A stretch of 64,000 nt of DNA from Thermothielavioides terrestris NRRL 8126 (Eukaryota; Ascomycota; Sordariomycetes; Sordariales; Chaetomiaceae), in NCBI RefSeq assembly GCF_000226115.1, contig NC_016460.1:1488001-1552000 (forward strand), written 5' to 3'. Both the position numbers and the translations under genes were made by a program. Under the pieces are notes generated by a model, which did not search any database, had not been told where the DNA came from, and saw only the letters and a list, made by a program, of their open reading frames with translations. How positions within the stretch are numbered: position 1 is the stretch's first letter; each line of letters begins with the position of its first letter. Shown piece by piece: positions 35,434 to 46,808 of this stretch.

Positions 35434-36329
35434 TTGCTGTTTTTGCGGTTATTTGAGGACCCCCCAGAAGGAAGGTTGGCGATGGGCCTGCGTGTAGAAA
35501 ATGAGACGTGTAATTGTACTGCAGCACCAGCTTCATCCCCCCACCTCTGAAGATCTATCTTAAGATACGTGCCGTGGCTGGATATGGAACGGCGGTCGGA
35601 ATGCATTTGGAACATCGGTTCCTAGGCAATCATGTATGTTTCCTTGCCCCGCCATCGCCTGAACCGATAGCTCGGTAGCCTGCTTGCTTGGGGAGAACAG
35701 GAGCAAACAGGACAATCAGGACTTAGAACTCTAGACCAATGGGTTATGGTCAGCTTCCTGCCTCGAATGCTCAAAGGCCTCCAAACAGGTGAGAAACACG
35801 CAAGACTGGTCTGCCACGACAGAGTGTGTTGAATCAGCGAGTGCATTAGACTCAAACCGTGATTGCACGCCAATTGGATGAGCCAGGCAGATGCCATAGT
35901 CCCAGTAGAAGCTGCCTCTAGCGTTGACATCAATGAGATGTTTGTGTTGCCGAGCAGAACATCGCATATTGAACGCCGCCTATCTAGAGTGAAGGCCTGG
36001 TGCCTTGATTTGGCTGGCGAAGCTGAAGTTCACTGGCAGTCGCAGAGTGGAGAATGGATAGCCCAGTTGTGCTCAGATCAGCTGCACGCACAGACCTCGC
36101 TCCCTTGGCGACAGGCCCGACTGATTGGGCAATCCCACAAATTCTCCGCCTGGCAGGCCTCAGCCACGGTCCGGCTTTCCTTCAACCTCACAACCCCAAA
36201 ATTAACTAACTCCCAATTTTACAGCTGACGACAGCTGCTCGACCACAGCGATCCCGCCGACACGCCGACACGCCGACTTGTAAGCCGCGCCTGGGAACAG
36301 CTGGACGATTTCCGTTGCCGGGCACGAGC
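35434..36329. other. Intergenic, TSC10 / DUF3716 gene
   Basis: About 0.9 kb, containing the reductase 3' end and the upstream region of the DUF3716 gene. No other feature is supported. Confidence 0.5.
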
Positions 36330-37705
36330 ATGAAATCGTCCGTCATCCGCTCGCAGCGCGGTCGATCGAATAAGGTGACAAAACCGGGCCCTCCGGCACG
36401 CGGCCGCGCCCCGCGCCCGGCGACAGCGCAACATCTCGCTGCCCACGACGCCCACGACGGCCACGTCCACGGTCTAGACGACGACGACCTCAAGGGCGAT
36501 CCCGCTTCCGTGTTCGACGACGTGGCCATGGGCGCCCAGGACTATGCTGCGGCTGCGGCTGCAGCAATGGACACCGATCTGAACGAAGACGCCCACGGCG
36601 AGGCCGAGCCCGAGGCCGACATGGACGACGGAGACGACGGCACCGGTGCTGCCTCGGGCCTGCCGCCCCATGTTGACCTCACGGCCGCCAATATTCTCGC
36701 CAACGGTGGCGCCGGCGCCGCCGGAGCTCCCGGGAGCGCCATGTCTCAGCCCGTGCAGGAGCAGCTGCAAGAAATGCAGCAAAACTTGGCGCATGCCCAG
36801 CACGCCCATCAACATCAACATCAACCTCAACATCAGCATCAGCATCCCCCACCCCCCCAGCACCAACATCAACACCAGCCAGCAGCGCACATGGCCGCCG
36901 CGCAGCAGATGCCGCCGGCCCACCAGGCGATGGACCCGTCCATGATGAAGACCACCGAGGAGATGGCAAGGGATTCCGGTTACGGCGAACTCAACATCGA
37001 GAGCGCTCTCGCCAAGCGACTGGCGCGCGAGCCGGGCCAGCGTCTCGCGCAGCAACGCAGGCCCGAGCAGGTCCTCAACCTCGCGCGGCGGAGCAATGTC
37101 GAGGCTTTGTTCGCCCACATCGCCGGCGAGCCCGCGCGCGTTCCCTGCAAGAACTGCCACAAGGGTCACGGTCCTTGGACCAGTTGCATCGTTGTCGATG
37201 GCCAAATGTGTGGGAGCTGCGCCAACTGCTGGTTCAACGCTAGCGGGGCGAGATGTAGCTTTCATGGTACGTTGCATATCCAAGGCCGCCCTCAAACCGA
37301 CCGGCTTCTGACATCCCGTCGTTCTTCACAGAGACACGCAATCCTCAACTCGTCCCCCAGCACCCGGCGATCCTGCCGGCCAACAATGCGGGCCTGGCCA
37401 ACGACCCGGCCTACCGCTTTTCTGCTTCCCATCCATTACTCCAGCCTCATGGCGGCGCTATGGGAGCCGTCAACCATCCTGGTGTCTTGTTGACCAACAA
37501 CCCGGTGCTTCTGCAGTTGGTCAACAGAGCGATGGGCGAGGTCCGCGCAGCCGACAAAGCCACACGGCAGCTCATCCAGATCGACATCACCGCGAAGCAG
37601 CTGGCCCTCCAGATTGCCGAGTACGAAGAGATGGTCGACAACCCGGAGACGCCCGGGGGAGCTGTCACAGGCCAGCAAGTGATGGGTGACGAGGCCGGCG
37701 CTTAG
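36330..37705 (+). CDS. DUF3716 Cys-rich domain protein
   Basis: Model: join(36330..37266,37332..37705), 436 aa. The N-terminal half is disordered: Ala/Asp-rich, then a His/Gln-rich stretch (repeating QHQHQ) at about residues 155-200. The C-terminal half contains a conserved Cys block, PCKNCHKGHGPWTSC followed by CGSCANCWFNASGARCSFH, the signature of DUF3716, a Pezizomycotina-specific domain of unknown function with Cys spacing suggestive of zinc binding. The intron falls directly after this block (phase 1). The last part is helical (VLLQLVNRAMGEVRAADKATRQLIQ). These proteins are often nuclear or regulatory in guesses, but nothing in the sequence proves it. The start was taken as the first in-frame ATG (MKSSVIRSQRGR). 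Confidence 0.8.
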
Positions 37706-39326
37706 GAGCGCCTTGACTCGAACACGGGGAGCGGCGGCGTCAAGAGGCGGGATTCCTCAAGACCTTCCAGTCCTCAGAGCGACCGTTGCGATCAGAGTAT
37801 CAAGCGCGAATGAGCGCCGCAGAAAGGTGGCCCCTCATGTCGCTTTGGCGATGAACTAGAGCCGGCGTATTACCTGACCGCCGCCTGCACAGAACATCTC
37901 TTCCTGGTCTGCCGTTTCCCAGTTGGCCCGCCTCAAGAAAAGAGGACAGAGCATCCAGCGCCGTCTGCGATTCTCGACAACTACAATTCAGCGGTATTCC
38001 GCATGGCCAATTTCTATCTCATCCCTCCACTCAGGCGGTGGACGAACGGGCTCCCGGGACAGGCTTTTTCCCTACGGCACGGTTTGCGAACACGATACCC
38101 TTGCATTTTTCTCTCCGGGGCAAACAGATCTGCCCAAAACCCCTATTTCCCTTTTTTTTACTGCAACTGCCTAGGCTTACCGATTTTTTAATGCTCGTCG
38201 CCCTGTCATCGGCCTGTTTCCATTTCGAGATTGTCATGTCGACGGGTTTCCTGGGAGCTCGGCGGTGTCTTCTAGTACCATGGCAGCTAGCTGGCTACGG
38301 CAGGCGCTGTTGAACGCTGTCCGGAAGAAGGACAGGGACAACGCCGCTAAACAAACAACAACAACCACCATCGTGAGGTTAACTGGGTCGAGACAGCCGG
38401 TCATTGTTTTTCTCTATTCATAACCGCGGAGCAGGGGCATTTGAAAAGTTGGGTCCTGGGTTGGTTTCGTCGCCTTGCCTAGGGTGGTTTGATGTCGATG
38501 GATAGAGACTAGCGTGGCCGGAGAGCCCTGGCAGTTGTATGGATTAGGTTAAGTCGAACCGTCGCCCACCTGAGAGGAGGCGGCAGGCGTTTTGTCTGTG
38601 TTCGTGCTGTGGACGTAGTTGCTGTCTGTCGTTCTCGACGGCGCGGAGGGAGTTGGGGCTGACTAAATTGCAGACTGTTACAGGCATCAAGCTCTCTCTG
38701 GCACTCCGTGTGCGTCCATTGTTGGACCCATTCCCCGAGCAAAACGAGATAATCTCCATGGCGATCTATCTCACTGACTGACCAAGATGCCCAGGAGGGT
38801 TGAGTCCTGCTCACGCTCACTCTGCTTGCATATCTACGTTCATACACAAGACCGACAACACACAAGCAAAACTTGGACAAACCTCCACAACCAATCCTCT
38901 CCTACCCAAACTTAACTGGACTCTCTGCTGTACTTGCTGGGTTGCTACAGCACAGCAGGACGATGGCATTTGGGACCGTTGCTGAGTCATAAGCCGTTCA
39001 AGACCGATCGATAGCTTCAGTAAGAAACATCAATATTCACTGTCACAGCAGCACACGGTTGACCTCGTCGATCAGCAAAATCTCGTTACCTAAGAGAGCA
39101 GTAGGTATCTTCGCCTCGATGCAGCAGACAGCAACAAGTTGCGCCTAGTAGCAGTAGCAGCAGCAGCAGCAGTCGCGCAGTTGTAGGAGTAGTAGCAGTA
39201 GCGGTTTGTTTCAATGCCGCACACCCAAGCATCGCACACCACCAAACCCCCCAGAGTGAGGACGAACGCAAAGGGAAAAGACTGAACGAGAACAACAAGG
39301 ATCTGAGCCAGAGTAGAAAGAAAGAG

Positions 39327-39387
<61 letters not shown>

Positions 39388-40022
39388 CAGAAACCTCCGA
39401 CCAGTATATGCTCTCCGCCGGCCCAGCGTTCCCTCCTCTTGCATGGCCCGCAATACACCGCAGGTAGGGCCCCAGTCCCAACAACCATCACCGTCACCCA
39501 CCGATCCCCCCCTCTCTCTGTTTTTTACCTTCCCGGGCCTGGCCATTGCTGATGTTGCCGGCCCGTGCCAATATCAAGATCGGCGTCGCAGCAACAATGC
39601 TTTCCACCCCGTGTCATCCAGGACTGTGTAGGAGGGAATCTCCCACTCAAAGCCGTGACTAAGGAAAAAGAAATAAAAGATTGTAGTGACAAAAAAAATT
39701 TCATACACGACTCGGAAACACCGGCACGAGATTCATTATTAAACACAATATTTTATCCTCCCATCCCTCCAAATGACAAAGCGACTCGGTTTCGTTCATC
39801 GGTCGATTGATGGTGCGTCAGGAGATTCGATTCGTGGTCCGGTGGGGGGTGAGAGGAAAACAAGCCCGGGGGCGCATTGTATGAATGGCGGAGTGTCGTG
39901 ATTCCACCGTTTTCAAATGCGACCGGGAAGGGGTATCATCTTTGAGAGCAGAGGCGGCGCGGATCCGGGGCGCAAGAGAGCAGCACGTGACAGCCATGAC
40001 GGCAGTGTCAGCGAGTTTCCGC
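37706..40022. other. Convergent gap with low-complexity DNA
   Basis: 2.3 kb between the stops of the DUF3716 gene (+) and the G-alpha gene (-). It contains CAG-type repeats at about 39145-39170 and a 56-nt poly(A). No gene is recognised in any frame; long frames near 39090-39500 are artefacts of the homopolymer. Confidence 0.55.
39330..39385 (+). repeat. Poly(A) homopolymer, 56 nt
   Basis: Uninterrupted run of 56 A on the + strand, preceded by AGAGCTT and followed by CCCAGAAACC. It is the same length as the tract at 30625-30680. On the minus strand it lies about 640 bases beyond the stop of the G-alpha gene. Confidence 0.95.
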
Positions 40023-41273
40023 TCAGATGAGACCGCAGAGACGGAGGTTCTCCTGGATGATAATATCTGGGGCCCGAGTTAGCATCATGTTGACTCTATT
40101 GCTCTGCGAAGCTGCCGCCATAGCTTACCGTTCACAGCAGCCATGACGAAGCGGATTTGTGTGGTGTCCGTCGCGCAGGTGAAATGTGTGTAGATCTGCT
40201 TGCTCTCGTGCTGGTTCAGGCTGACGAAGCGGTTCAGGATGTAGTCACAGGCCGCCCCGTAGTCGTCGCCACCTTCATAGTCTGGGAAGTAATTCTTCAT
40301 CGGACTGACGGGGAGCTTCTCCTTGAACCGATCGATCTTGTTGAGGAACAGGATGATTGATGTCTTGATGAACCACCTGGAGTTGCAAATGGAGTCGAAG
40401 AGAGTGAGCGCTTCTTGCATACGGTTGACCGTCTCGTCTTCGAACAGGAGCTGGTCGTATTCCGAGATGGCGACCAGGAAGAGAATGGTGGTGACGTTCT
40501 CAAAGCAGTGAATCCACTTCTTCCGCTCGGACCGCTGGCCACCGACATCGAACATCCGCCACGTGAGGTCGCCAATGATGAAGGTCGTTTCCGTGATGCC
40601 GGTTGTCTTGACACGCGACCGCAGCACGTCCTGGTCGTTAGGCATGTAGTCGGGGGCAGCGATGCGGGCGATGTTGTCGAAGTAGCTGGGAAACACGTCA
40701 GCGTCAACGCTCGAGATGCGGCGCAACACGGCGCAACGTACTATCGCGCAGAATCGTTCAGCTGGTATTCTCTCGACCGCTTGAAGCAGGCCTGGACACC
40801 GGCATCCTTCCACAGGGCCTCGATCGCATTGCCGACCTCGGGCGGGAGGACGTCGCCTTCGATTTGTGCTGGCTGCATGAAGATGGTTTGGACATGATAC
40901 TCCATCCTCGCGTCCGCCAGGGGGAGCTCAAGCGACTCCATTGCCTCCAGGATAACGCGCATTGACTGAACTGTATTGCTGAAAATGATCTCCTTGAAGG
41001 ATTCCCGCTCGTCGCGCGAGTAGCCGCCCTCGTGGATGAGCTTCATCTGCTTCAAGATCGTCGACTTTCCGGATTCACCAGCACCTGTACCGGATATATC
41101 AGTCTCTGCGGGTGTGGCGCGCAGGAGGTTAATGGTGCAAAACATCCAGACGTACCCAGAAGTAGCATCTTGATTTCATTGCGCTGCTGCAGGCGATCCC
41201 TCTTAAGCTGGTTCTCGATCTCCTCGTTCCGGGCCTTGCCCTCCTTGTCCTCCGTACTCATTCCACAACCCAT
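40023..41273 (-). CDS. gna-1: Heterotrimeric G-protein alpha subunit, Gi-like (GNA-1)
   Basis: Membrane-bound GTPase that couples seven-helix receptors to cAMP and MAPK signalling. Model: complement(join(40023..40066,40129..40685,40742..41084,41156..41273)), 353 aa, exactly the length of the fungal group I G-alpha subunits (GNA-1, FadA, MagB). MGCGMS at the N-terminus gives a myristoylation Gly and a palmitoylation Cys. The P-loop GAGESGKST (about residues 40-48) is formed by joining exons 1 and 2. Switch II is [12 protein letters not shown] with the catalytic Gln; NKID and the TCATDT motif bind guanine. The end LRLCGLI carries the Cys four from the C-terminus that pertussis toxin modifies in Gi proteins. 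The last exon is only 44 nt. All residues needed for GTP hydrolysis are present. The upstream region is unusually long and gene-free. Confidence 0.97.
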
Positions 41274-44200
41274 CTTGGCGAGCTGGCGATAGCGAAGACA
41301 ATGGTAGAGAGTGTGCGGTCACAGTTCTGCAGTCGAGTCGCATGGGTTAGCAGGGCCTCTGGTCAGCGCAGGTGTTTGCAGCGCCTCAAAGGGCAGATAG
41401 ATGCTGAGAAGTGGCGCTTTTTCCGCAGCAGAGCCGGGACGGACAGAGCCAGTAGGGGAAGAAAAGAGGGCGATTGACAAAGATGTTGTTGTCGCGCTGA
41501 CCGATTGAATTGGCATTGATCAGGAGCGAACCCAAAAAGATCAACTGATCGCTAGGTTCGGATGACCGCAGCCCAGTCGGGTGGCGTTGGTTCCAGCTCG
41601 GGGGCACTCACTTGCTTCGGGTGTGGTCGGGCGCCCTCGGTTTTTGGGGGGCTTCAATCGCACTGACAACCAGGGTGTTGCACGCGAAGGAATGAATGAT
41701 GTGCGATATGGAAAATCGAGCGCAGTTGAAAGTGGCGACAGCACGAAGTCGTCGCCAATGAAGTGAAACAGCAAAGGTTGTGTTGTGGCCTTGCCGCTTT
41801 GCCTGGTTGGAGGAGGTTGCAGGTTCGGTCGGGGTTTGACGAGAGGGAAGGAGAGGAGGCGAGAGGGCTGGCGCGGTGAGTTAATGTGAAGGAAACGCGG
41901 AGCATGGGCGCTGAAATTCGGGGATGCAGCGGCCCTGGTCACCCTAGCGAATCATGTCTTGGGATTGCTGAGCAAGTGGGGCAGCTTACAATCCCTGAAT
42001 GGACAGAGCCCGGACAATGGATATTCTCCAACCATTGGAGACACCCCCTGGGCCCCCTGCGACCCTGAAAACCCGGACATAACGACATGAACTGTCAGAT
42101 TTCTAATGCTAACGCAACCAGTGTTACCTGCGAGTAGGCACCTGCCGGCACACACGATGGCCGGAATTGAACCGAGAGGAGCGTCGGGTAGCAGACACCG
42201 GCGCACAAGTTGTAGTCTACACTACCGCAGGAAGTTCTCAAAGAAGAATGGGGCACTCATCACATCCCTTGGCAGGTTTCAGTGGCGCCCTCTGCTCGCT
42301 AGTGGACCGACTAAACCAAAAATGTCTTCTCAATATAATGAGGCTATCGGGATGCCAGGGGATGCCATGCGTTGAGAGATCGGGGCGATCAGCAGAGAAG
42401 GAACAGGCAGCCCGATGACGCTCGATTTGATCCCGTAGTGTACTGCGGTTTTCTTTTGCTTTTTTTTCTTCCAGCGTTCACCGTGGCGTAGTGTATCCCG
42501 TATTGTATGTTTACCAGTCTCCAACGGCCGCTGCACCGAACTTTCATGAGGAGATGAAAGTGCTTGGCATCGCTCGGTAGTGTCGTTTTCAATCCAGGAC
42601 TTCTCTGCCTCTCTGCCCTGATATCTGAGCGGCGGTCCTGTGTGGTTCATCCGCACTCCCACCCGCATTCAGCTCGCTGCCGGCTCTTTCACTACCTGTG
42701 TGCCTGTTCTGCAAGCCGTTTTGATCAACTGGCTCCCAAAACGCGTGTTTTTGACGAGCAGTGTGTGGGGGTGGCTGATTGGCAGGCAGCTTGAAGCAGA
42801 CAGGTAACCCGCAGGCAGCCCTGTGGTCATCAAGAGAGTCGGTCTCCAATGTCTTGAGTCCAGGCTTCGTAGTTGAGCGAACATAGGTGTTTTGACCGTA
42901 ACCCTTGACTCCGAAGAAGTCACTCCGACAGATGCTAGCTGGTACTTCTTTATCCGGGCAGTTAGGGAGACATTCCCACAGTAGCCAAGCATTGGGAATC
43001 CCTCAATCCCCAGGCTTGATGGTCGCCATGTGGACCCCTGGTCTCTGTCAGCCTTTTCACAAGCCATTGGACAAAACTGGCCCGGAGTCCGGCCGCGACC
43101 AACCCGATTGCCCGTCTGTTCCCGTCGGTAGTCTGTTGTCCTGTTGCTCGGCTGAGTGAAGGACGAACGCACAGGCTTGCCACGGCTGATCGTCAACACC
43201 TCAGTCCCCTCTCTAATGTACAATACCGGGGTTGAGTATTGTAGAAGCAGCGGTCCCTTGCTGGCTCCCTTAAGAACAGACCGTTAGTTTGCGTCAACTT
43301 CCCGGAGTGAATACTACCTTCCGGTGCATGAAACCCAGGAGGCGCCATGCAGTACCGAAGCGGTTGCCACCTCTTCGAATCGTCCAAACCGCCCCATCTT
43401 GGTTGCAAGGATTTCCCGTTTCGAACGGTCATCTGTGCGCCCAAACGTACACTAGTATACCAGGTCCCCAGCGATCCCACGAGTTTATGCTGTTTGAGAC
43501 GTTGCCATTATTGGAAGCGACTATGCTGGGCATGTAGTGTATGATGTAACTAGGATGGTTGCGGAGTCCTGCAAGATTGTGATGTCCTCCGCGGTGGCTT
43601 ACTGTGGAGAGGCAGTTGCCCACGTTGACCTCAACCGTTATGGCGCCTGTGTTCCCATCACGCTGCGCCTTTCTGGGAAGATTGGTCGGCATTGTTCTCC
43701 GACGCCCCTGGCACCCCGCGAATGGGATCGACAGCGCCCAGTCGATCAGGGCAAACGGCGATCGCAGTCATACCGATGAGGCGCACTGGTGGTTACTGCG
43801 CAATGGTTTGCTGTGTGTGTACACTAAATCCCGCTCTGAAACACCCAGAGAAGCTCGAAAAGAACTTTCATCGACCGCTGCATGGAAGCTTTGCTGCAAT
43901 TTCCTTGACCCGACAGCACTCGCTAGCCTCCAAAACCTTCCGTCCGGTGCTGAACTATTGGCCTGCAAGCTTCCTGACCCTTGCCTTGACACGAGGTAGT
44001 GGATGCTGTATTCCGTACACAGTAGTGTAGTGGAGGAGAGTGGAGTGTGCGCGTGGGAAGCACACCCGCCTCCCTACCCCTGGTGTTCTATAGTGTATGT
44101 ACGGATTACCTAGGTAGGTACAGTACAAACAGTCAGGTGTTTTCCGTGTTGAATGTGCATCCTGGCAGCCTCCTCGCCGCAGCCGCGCCGCATCACGGCT

Positions 44201-45105
44201 TCTTTTCAGGAGCTCGGCGATGCCGGAGGACGTGTAAGTACTGTGCATGATAAATATGACACGTGCTAAACTCGTTTACCTAACTTTCAACCACACATGT
44301 TATCGCCAATCGCTGTCCGGATACCACGCCTGATTGCGCCGCCCAATGTCGAGGTTTGGTTCCATCCCGTCATCCACGACTCCAACCCAGGATTTCGGGA
44401 GACGGCACGGCCTGCCTGCAATCCTTTCCAGGGGAAGCGGGGGCAGGGCACAAATTCTCATCTCTTTTCAGGTCACCTGCAGGAAAAGCCGCCCCCGCTT
44501 TCTCGCTTGGCGCCGGTGGGGGCAGCCGCTAAGATGGAACAGGCAACCTTCCAGAAGCAATCTACCAGAGGGTGGCAAGGGATTTTCAGGGGAAGGCGTT
44601 ATCATACAGGCGATTGGCGGATGCGAAGACTTGCAGTGTGCATACCTGTACCTTACACAAGGAAGGCTCACGTTTAGCCTACTTTCCCTCACACTACAAA
44701 GAGATCTAGGCGAGCATAAATCTTCAGATGCTGCGGGACGGCTTTCTGGTGACTTGTCATGTTTGTGGCTTGAGATGTGAGTTTTTCTGGCGCTCCTTGT
44801 CTCAGAATTGGATCTCGCTTGGAAGGTTGCACCCGAGTTGACGCCCACGATAAAACCTAACAAGATGGCCTATCAAAAAAGGCACTTTCCATCCGTATTT
44901 GTACAGGAAGTTATCTGCGTGCTCAATCTTTTCCATAAGGTAGCACCTATGAAGCGCCGAAGTTCTTGTGCTGCGATTCCTTCTTGTAGCGGACAAAAAC
45001 AAACAGCACTCAAAATCAGCTAACTCAGGGACCTGGTAATAAGGAAAAACCCTCTAGCACTGAGCAGCCATGCACCACCGCTGAAACACGCGCTCCGCCG
45101 GCCGG
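41274..45105. promoter_or_regulatory. 3.8 kb gene-free region upstream of G-alpha
   Basis: Largest gene-free stretch in the window, between the start of GNA-1 (-) and the stop of the regulator-like gene (-). It must contain the GNA-1 promoter and leader. One reverse copy of the recurring 14-mer GTGTACGGAATACA lies at 44007-44020, and TACCTAGGTAGGTACAGTAC lies near 44107-44126. A tRNA B-box-like sequence occurs at 42163-42173 without a foldable tRNA. No protein family is recognisable on either strand. Confidence 0.55.
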
Positions 45106-46544
45106 TCAAACAAAACATCGATCCACAAAAACGCCTTGAGCACAGCCCTCGCTTCGGCCCACGTCCGCAATCAAGGCCGACACGGCCCGCAGCAGCATCT
45201 CGCCAAGCCATTCGTCATCCGCATCTTCAAAAATCGACACGCCTGCCACCAACAAGCCCCAGAGCAGCAGCTCCAGAAGCCCCCGGCGGGTATCATCGTG
45301 CGCCTCCTCGCGCCGCGTCTCAGCTTCCCAGGCCAACAACGCCGCCTTCAACCCCTCCGCCAGGTCCGTCATCTTCCGCCCAAACCCCCTCAGCTTGATC
45401 AGCAGCATCTTCGCAAACGCCAGCATGCTGAGTCTAAGCATCTCATGCAAAACCGCCCCCGCCTCATCACCACCACCATCACCGCCATTACCACCACCAC
45501 CACCATTATTGCACGGCAACGGCAACGGCAACGGCCTCCGCAACCGCAACAACCGCACCGGCACGGAGGTAGTCAGCCTTGCCGCCACCGGGCCGGGGAC
45601 CTTCTCGCCGCGGCCGCCGGCGCCGGCGTCGTTGACCCGCCGCGCGAACTCGCGCAGGTCGGCCCAGACGTTGAGCAAGCGCGGGTCCGGCCGAGAGCGG
45701 GGCGGGCGCGCGGCGGCGGCCAGCTCGGGGAACGAGCGGGACGCCGAGCGGCTGGCGGGGGCGAGCTGCGGCGACCAGGCGATGGTGGTATCGGCGTCGG
45801 CGAAGCGGAGGGGCGTGCCGTGGGCCATGGCGAGGCCGATGTCGATGCTGAGTGGTTCAGTATTTTTTCACATCATCCGGGTGGGATTGAAACGAACGGG
45901 TAGAGGGGGGAAGCTCGCTTACGCCCGCGCTTTGTGCTCAATCATGCTATCCGGCCCGAGGGACTGCAAGCCACCGCGCAGCTCGATGATGCGATGCAAG
46001 CCGTCCATGTGCTTCGCCGCTGTAGAGAGATCGCCGGCGATGACGGCCGCCATGGCCAGGGAGGCCACGACGGCCATGGTGGAGAGCTCGACGGCCTCTT
46101 TCTGGTCGTCGAGACTGCGCTGGAGGTGGGAGAGCGCCTTGGCCAGGTGCAGCTGTGCCGTCGTGCTGTAGGGCTGCCCCAGGGCCACATCCTGGAACGC
46201 CTGGGCGGCGAAGAGGGTCGAGTGCAGGATGCCCGGGTGCTGGGAGAAGTTGGTAAAGCAGAACAGGTCGTCCTGCGGGCTGACGACGGCGATGTCTTGT
46301 AGCGCGTATGTGGACGGTTTGATGACCGTGAAGACTGAAGCGAACGTTAGAGACGCAAGTCCCCGTCCAAGGGACGGGGACGTGGCCGGCCGGCACCTCG
46401 GCGAGCAGACTCACCCCGGTAGACGAGGTTGAGAGCATACGGCTGCAAGCCGCCGCCGCCGAAGCCATACAATGAGAGCTCTGATGCGATCTTCAGTGGG
46501 GTGACCAGGACCCCTTGCGGATTAGCAGCCGTCGTCTTGCTCAT
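45106..46544 (-). CDS. Fungal regulator-like protein without zinc cluster
   Basis: Model: complement(join(45106..45847,45923..46334,46415..46544)), 427 aa. The helical middle (ALSHLQRSLDDQKEAVELSTMAVVASLAMAAVIAGDLSTAAKHMDGLHRIIELRGG) is typical of the C-terminal domain of fungal-specific transcription factors of the DUF3468/PF11951 type: a count of helices ending in a HMxGLxRIIxLRGG motif. There is no Zn2Cys6 DNA-binding cluster at the N-terminus, and none is visible on the minus strand in the 264 bases before the start. It may be a naturally truncated family member or a DNA-binding-free partner. A Gly/Asn-rich loop interrupts the C-terminal part. Both splice joins keep the frame (GG|GTGAGT, GC|GTAAGC). 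It is head to head with a short-chain dehydrogenase. Confidence 0.75.
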
Positions 46545-46808
46545 GTACAAACAGGGGGCTGCCTTGACGACATGCCTCGTCGACGTCGGCGCTGTCCAAA
46601 TTTCGACTTAGACAAAGATGTGTTCGACGCGTCCGAGAGCCAGGCCATTGCCTGTTATGGAAAACAATATCGCAAAAGGCTCTGGTCGGGGAGGCCAACT
46701 GGTGCCGGGGGGGCGAGATGTATAAAACTGCGGACAAGTCGTCGTCGATGGCCGACATTCACGAGCCTTCCGTCATTCTCGTCGAGTCCCGATCCGCATC
46801 GCAGCATC
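46545..46808. promoter_or_regulatory. Shared promoter, regulator-like gene / SDR
   Basis: 264 bases between two divergent start codons. TATAAAA at 46722-46728 lies 81 bases before the dehydrogenase ATG and is the clearest TATA box in the window. Confidence 0.65.

Noticed and set aside
39086..39546. Frames with long Phe runs on the minus strand
   Set aside because: They are translations of the 56-nt homopolymer and lack any other support.
42163..42173. tRNA B-box-like GGTTCAATTCC on the minus strand
   Set aside because: No acceptor stem, D arm or anticodon stem can be built around it, so it is at best a relic.
42669..43223. 184-residue minus-strand frame upstream of GNA-1
   Set aside because: No family resemblance and no extension through plausible introns.
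46515..46808. N-terminal extension of the short-chain dehydrogenase
   Set aside because: The frame is open, but it covers a TATA box and the start of the divergent gene, and the family begins at the Met at 46809.
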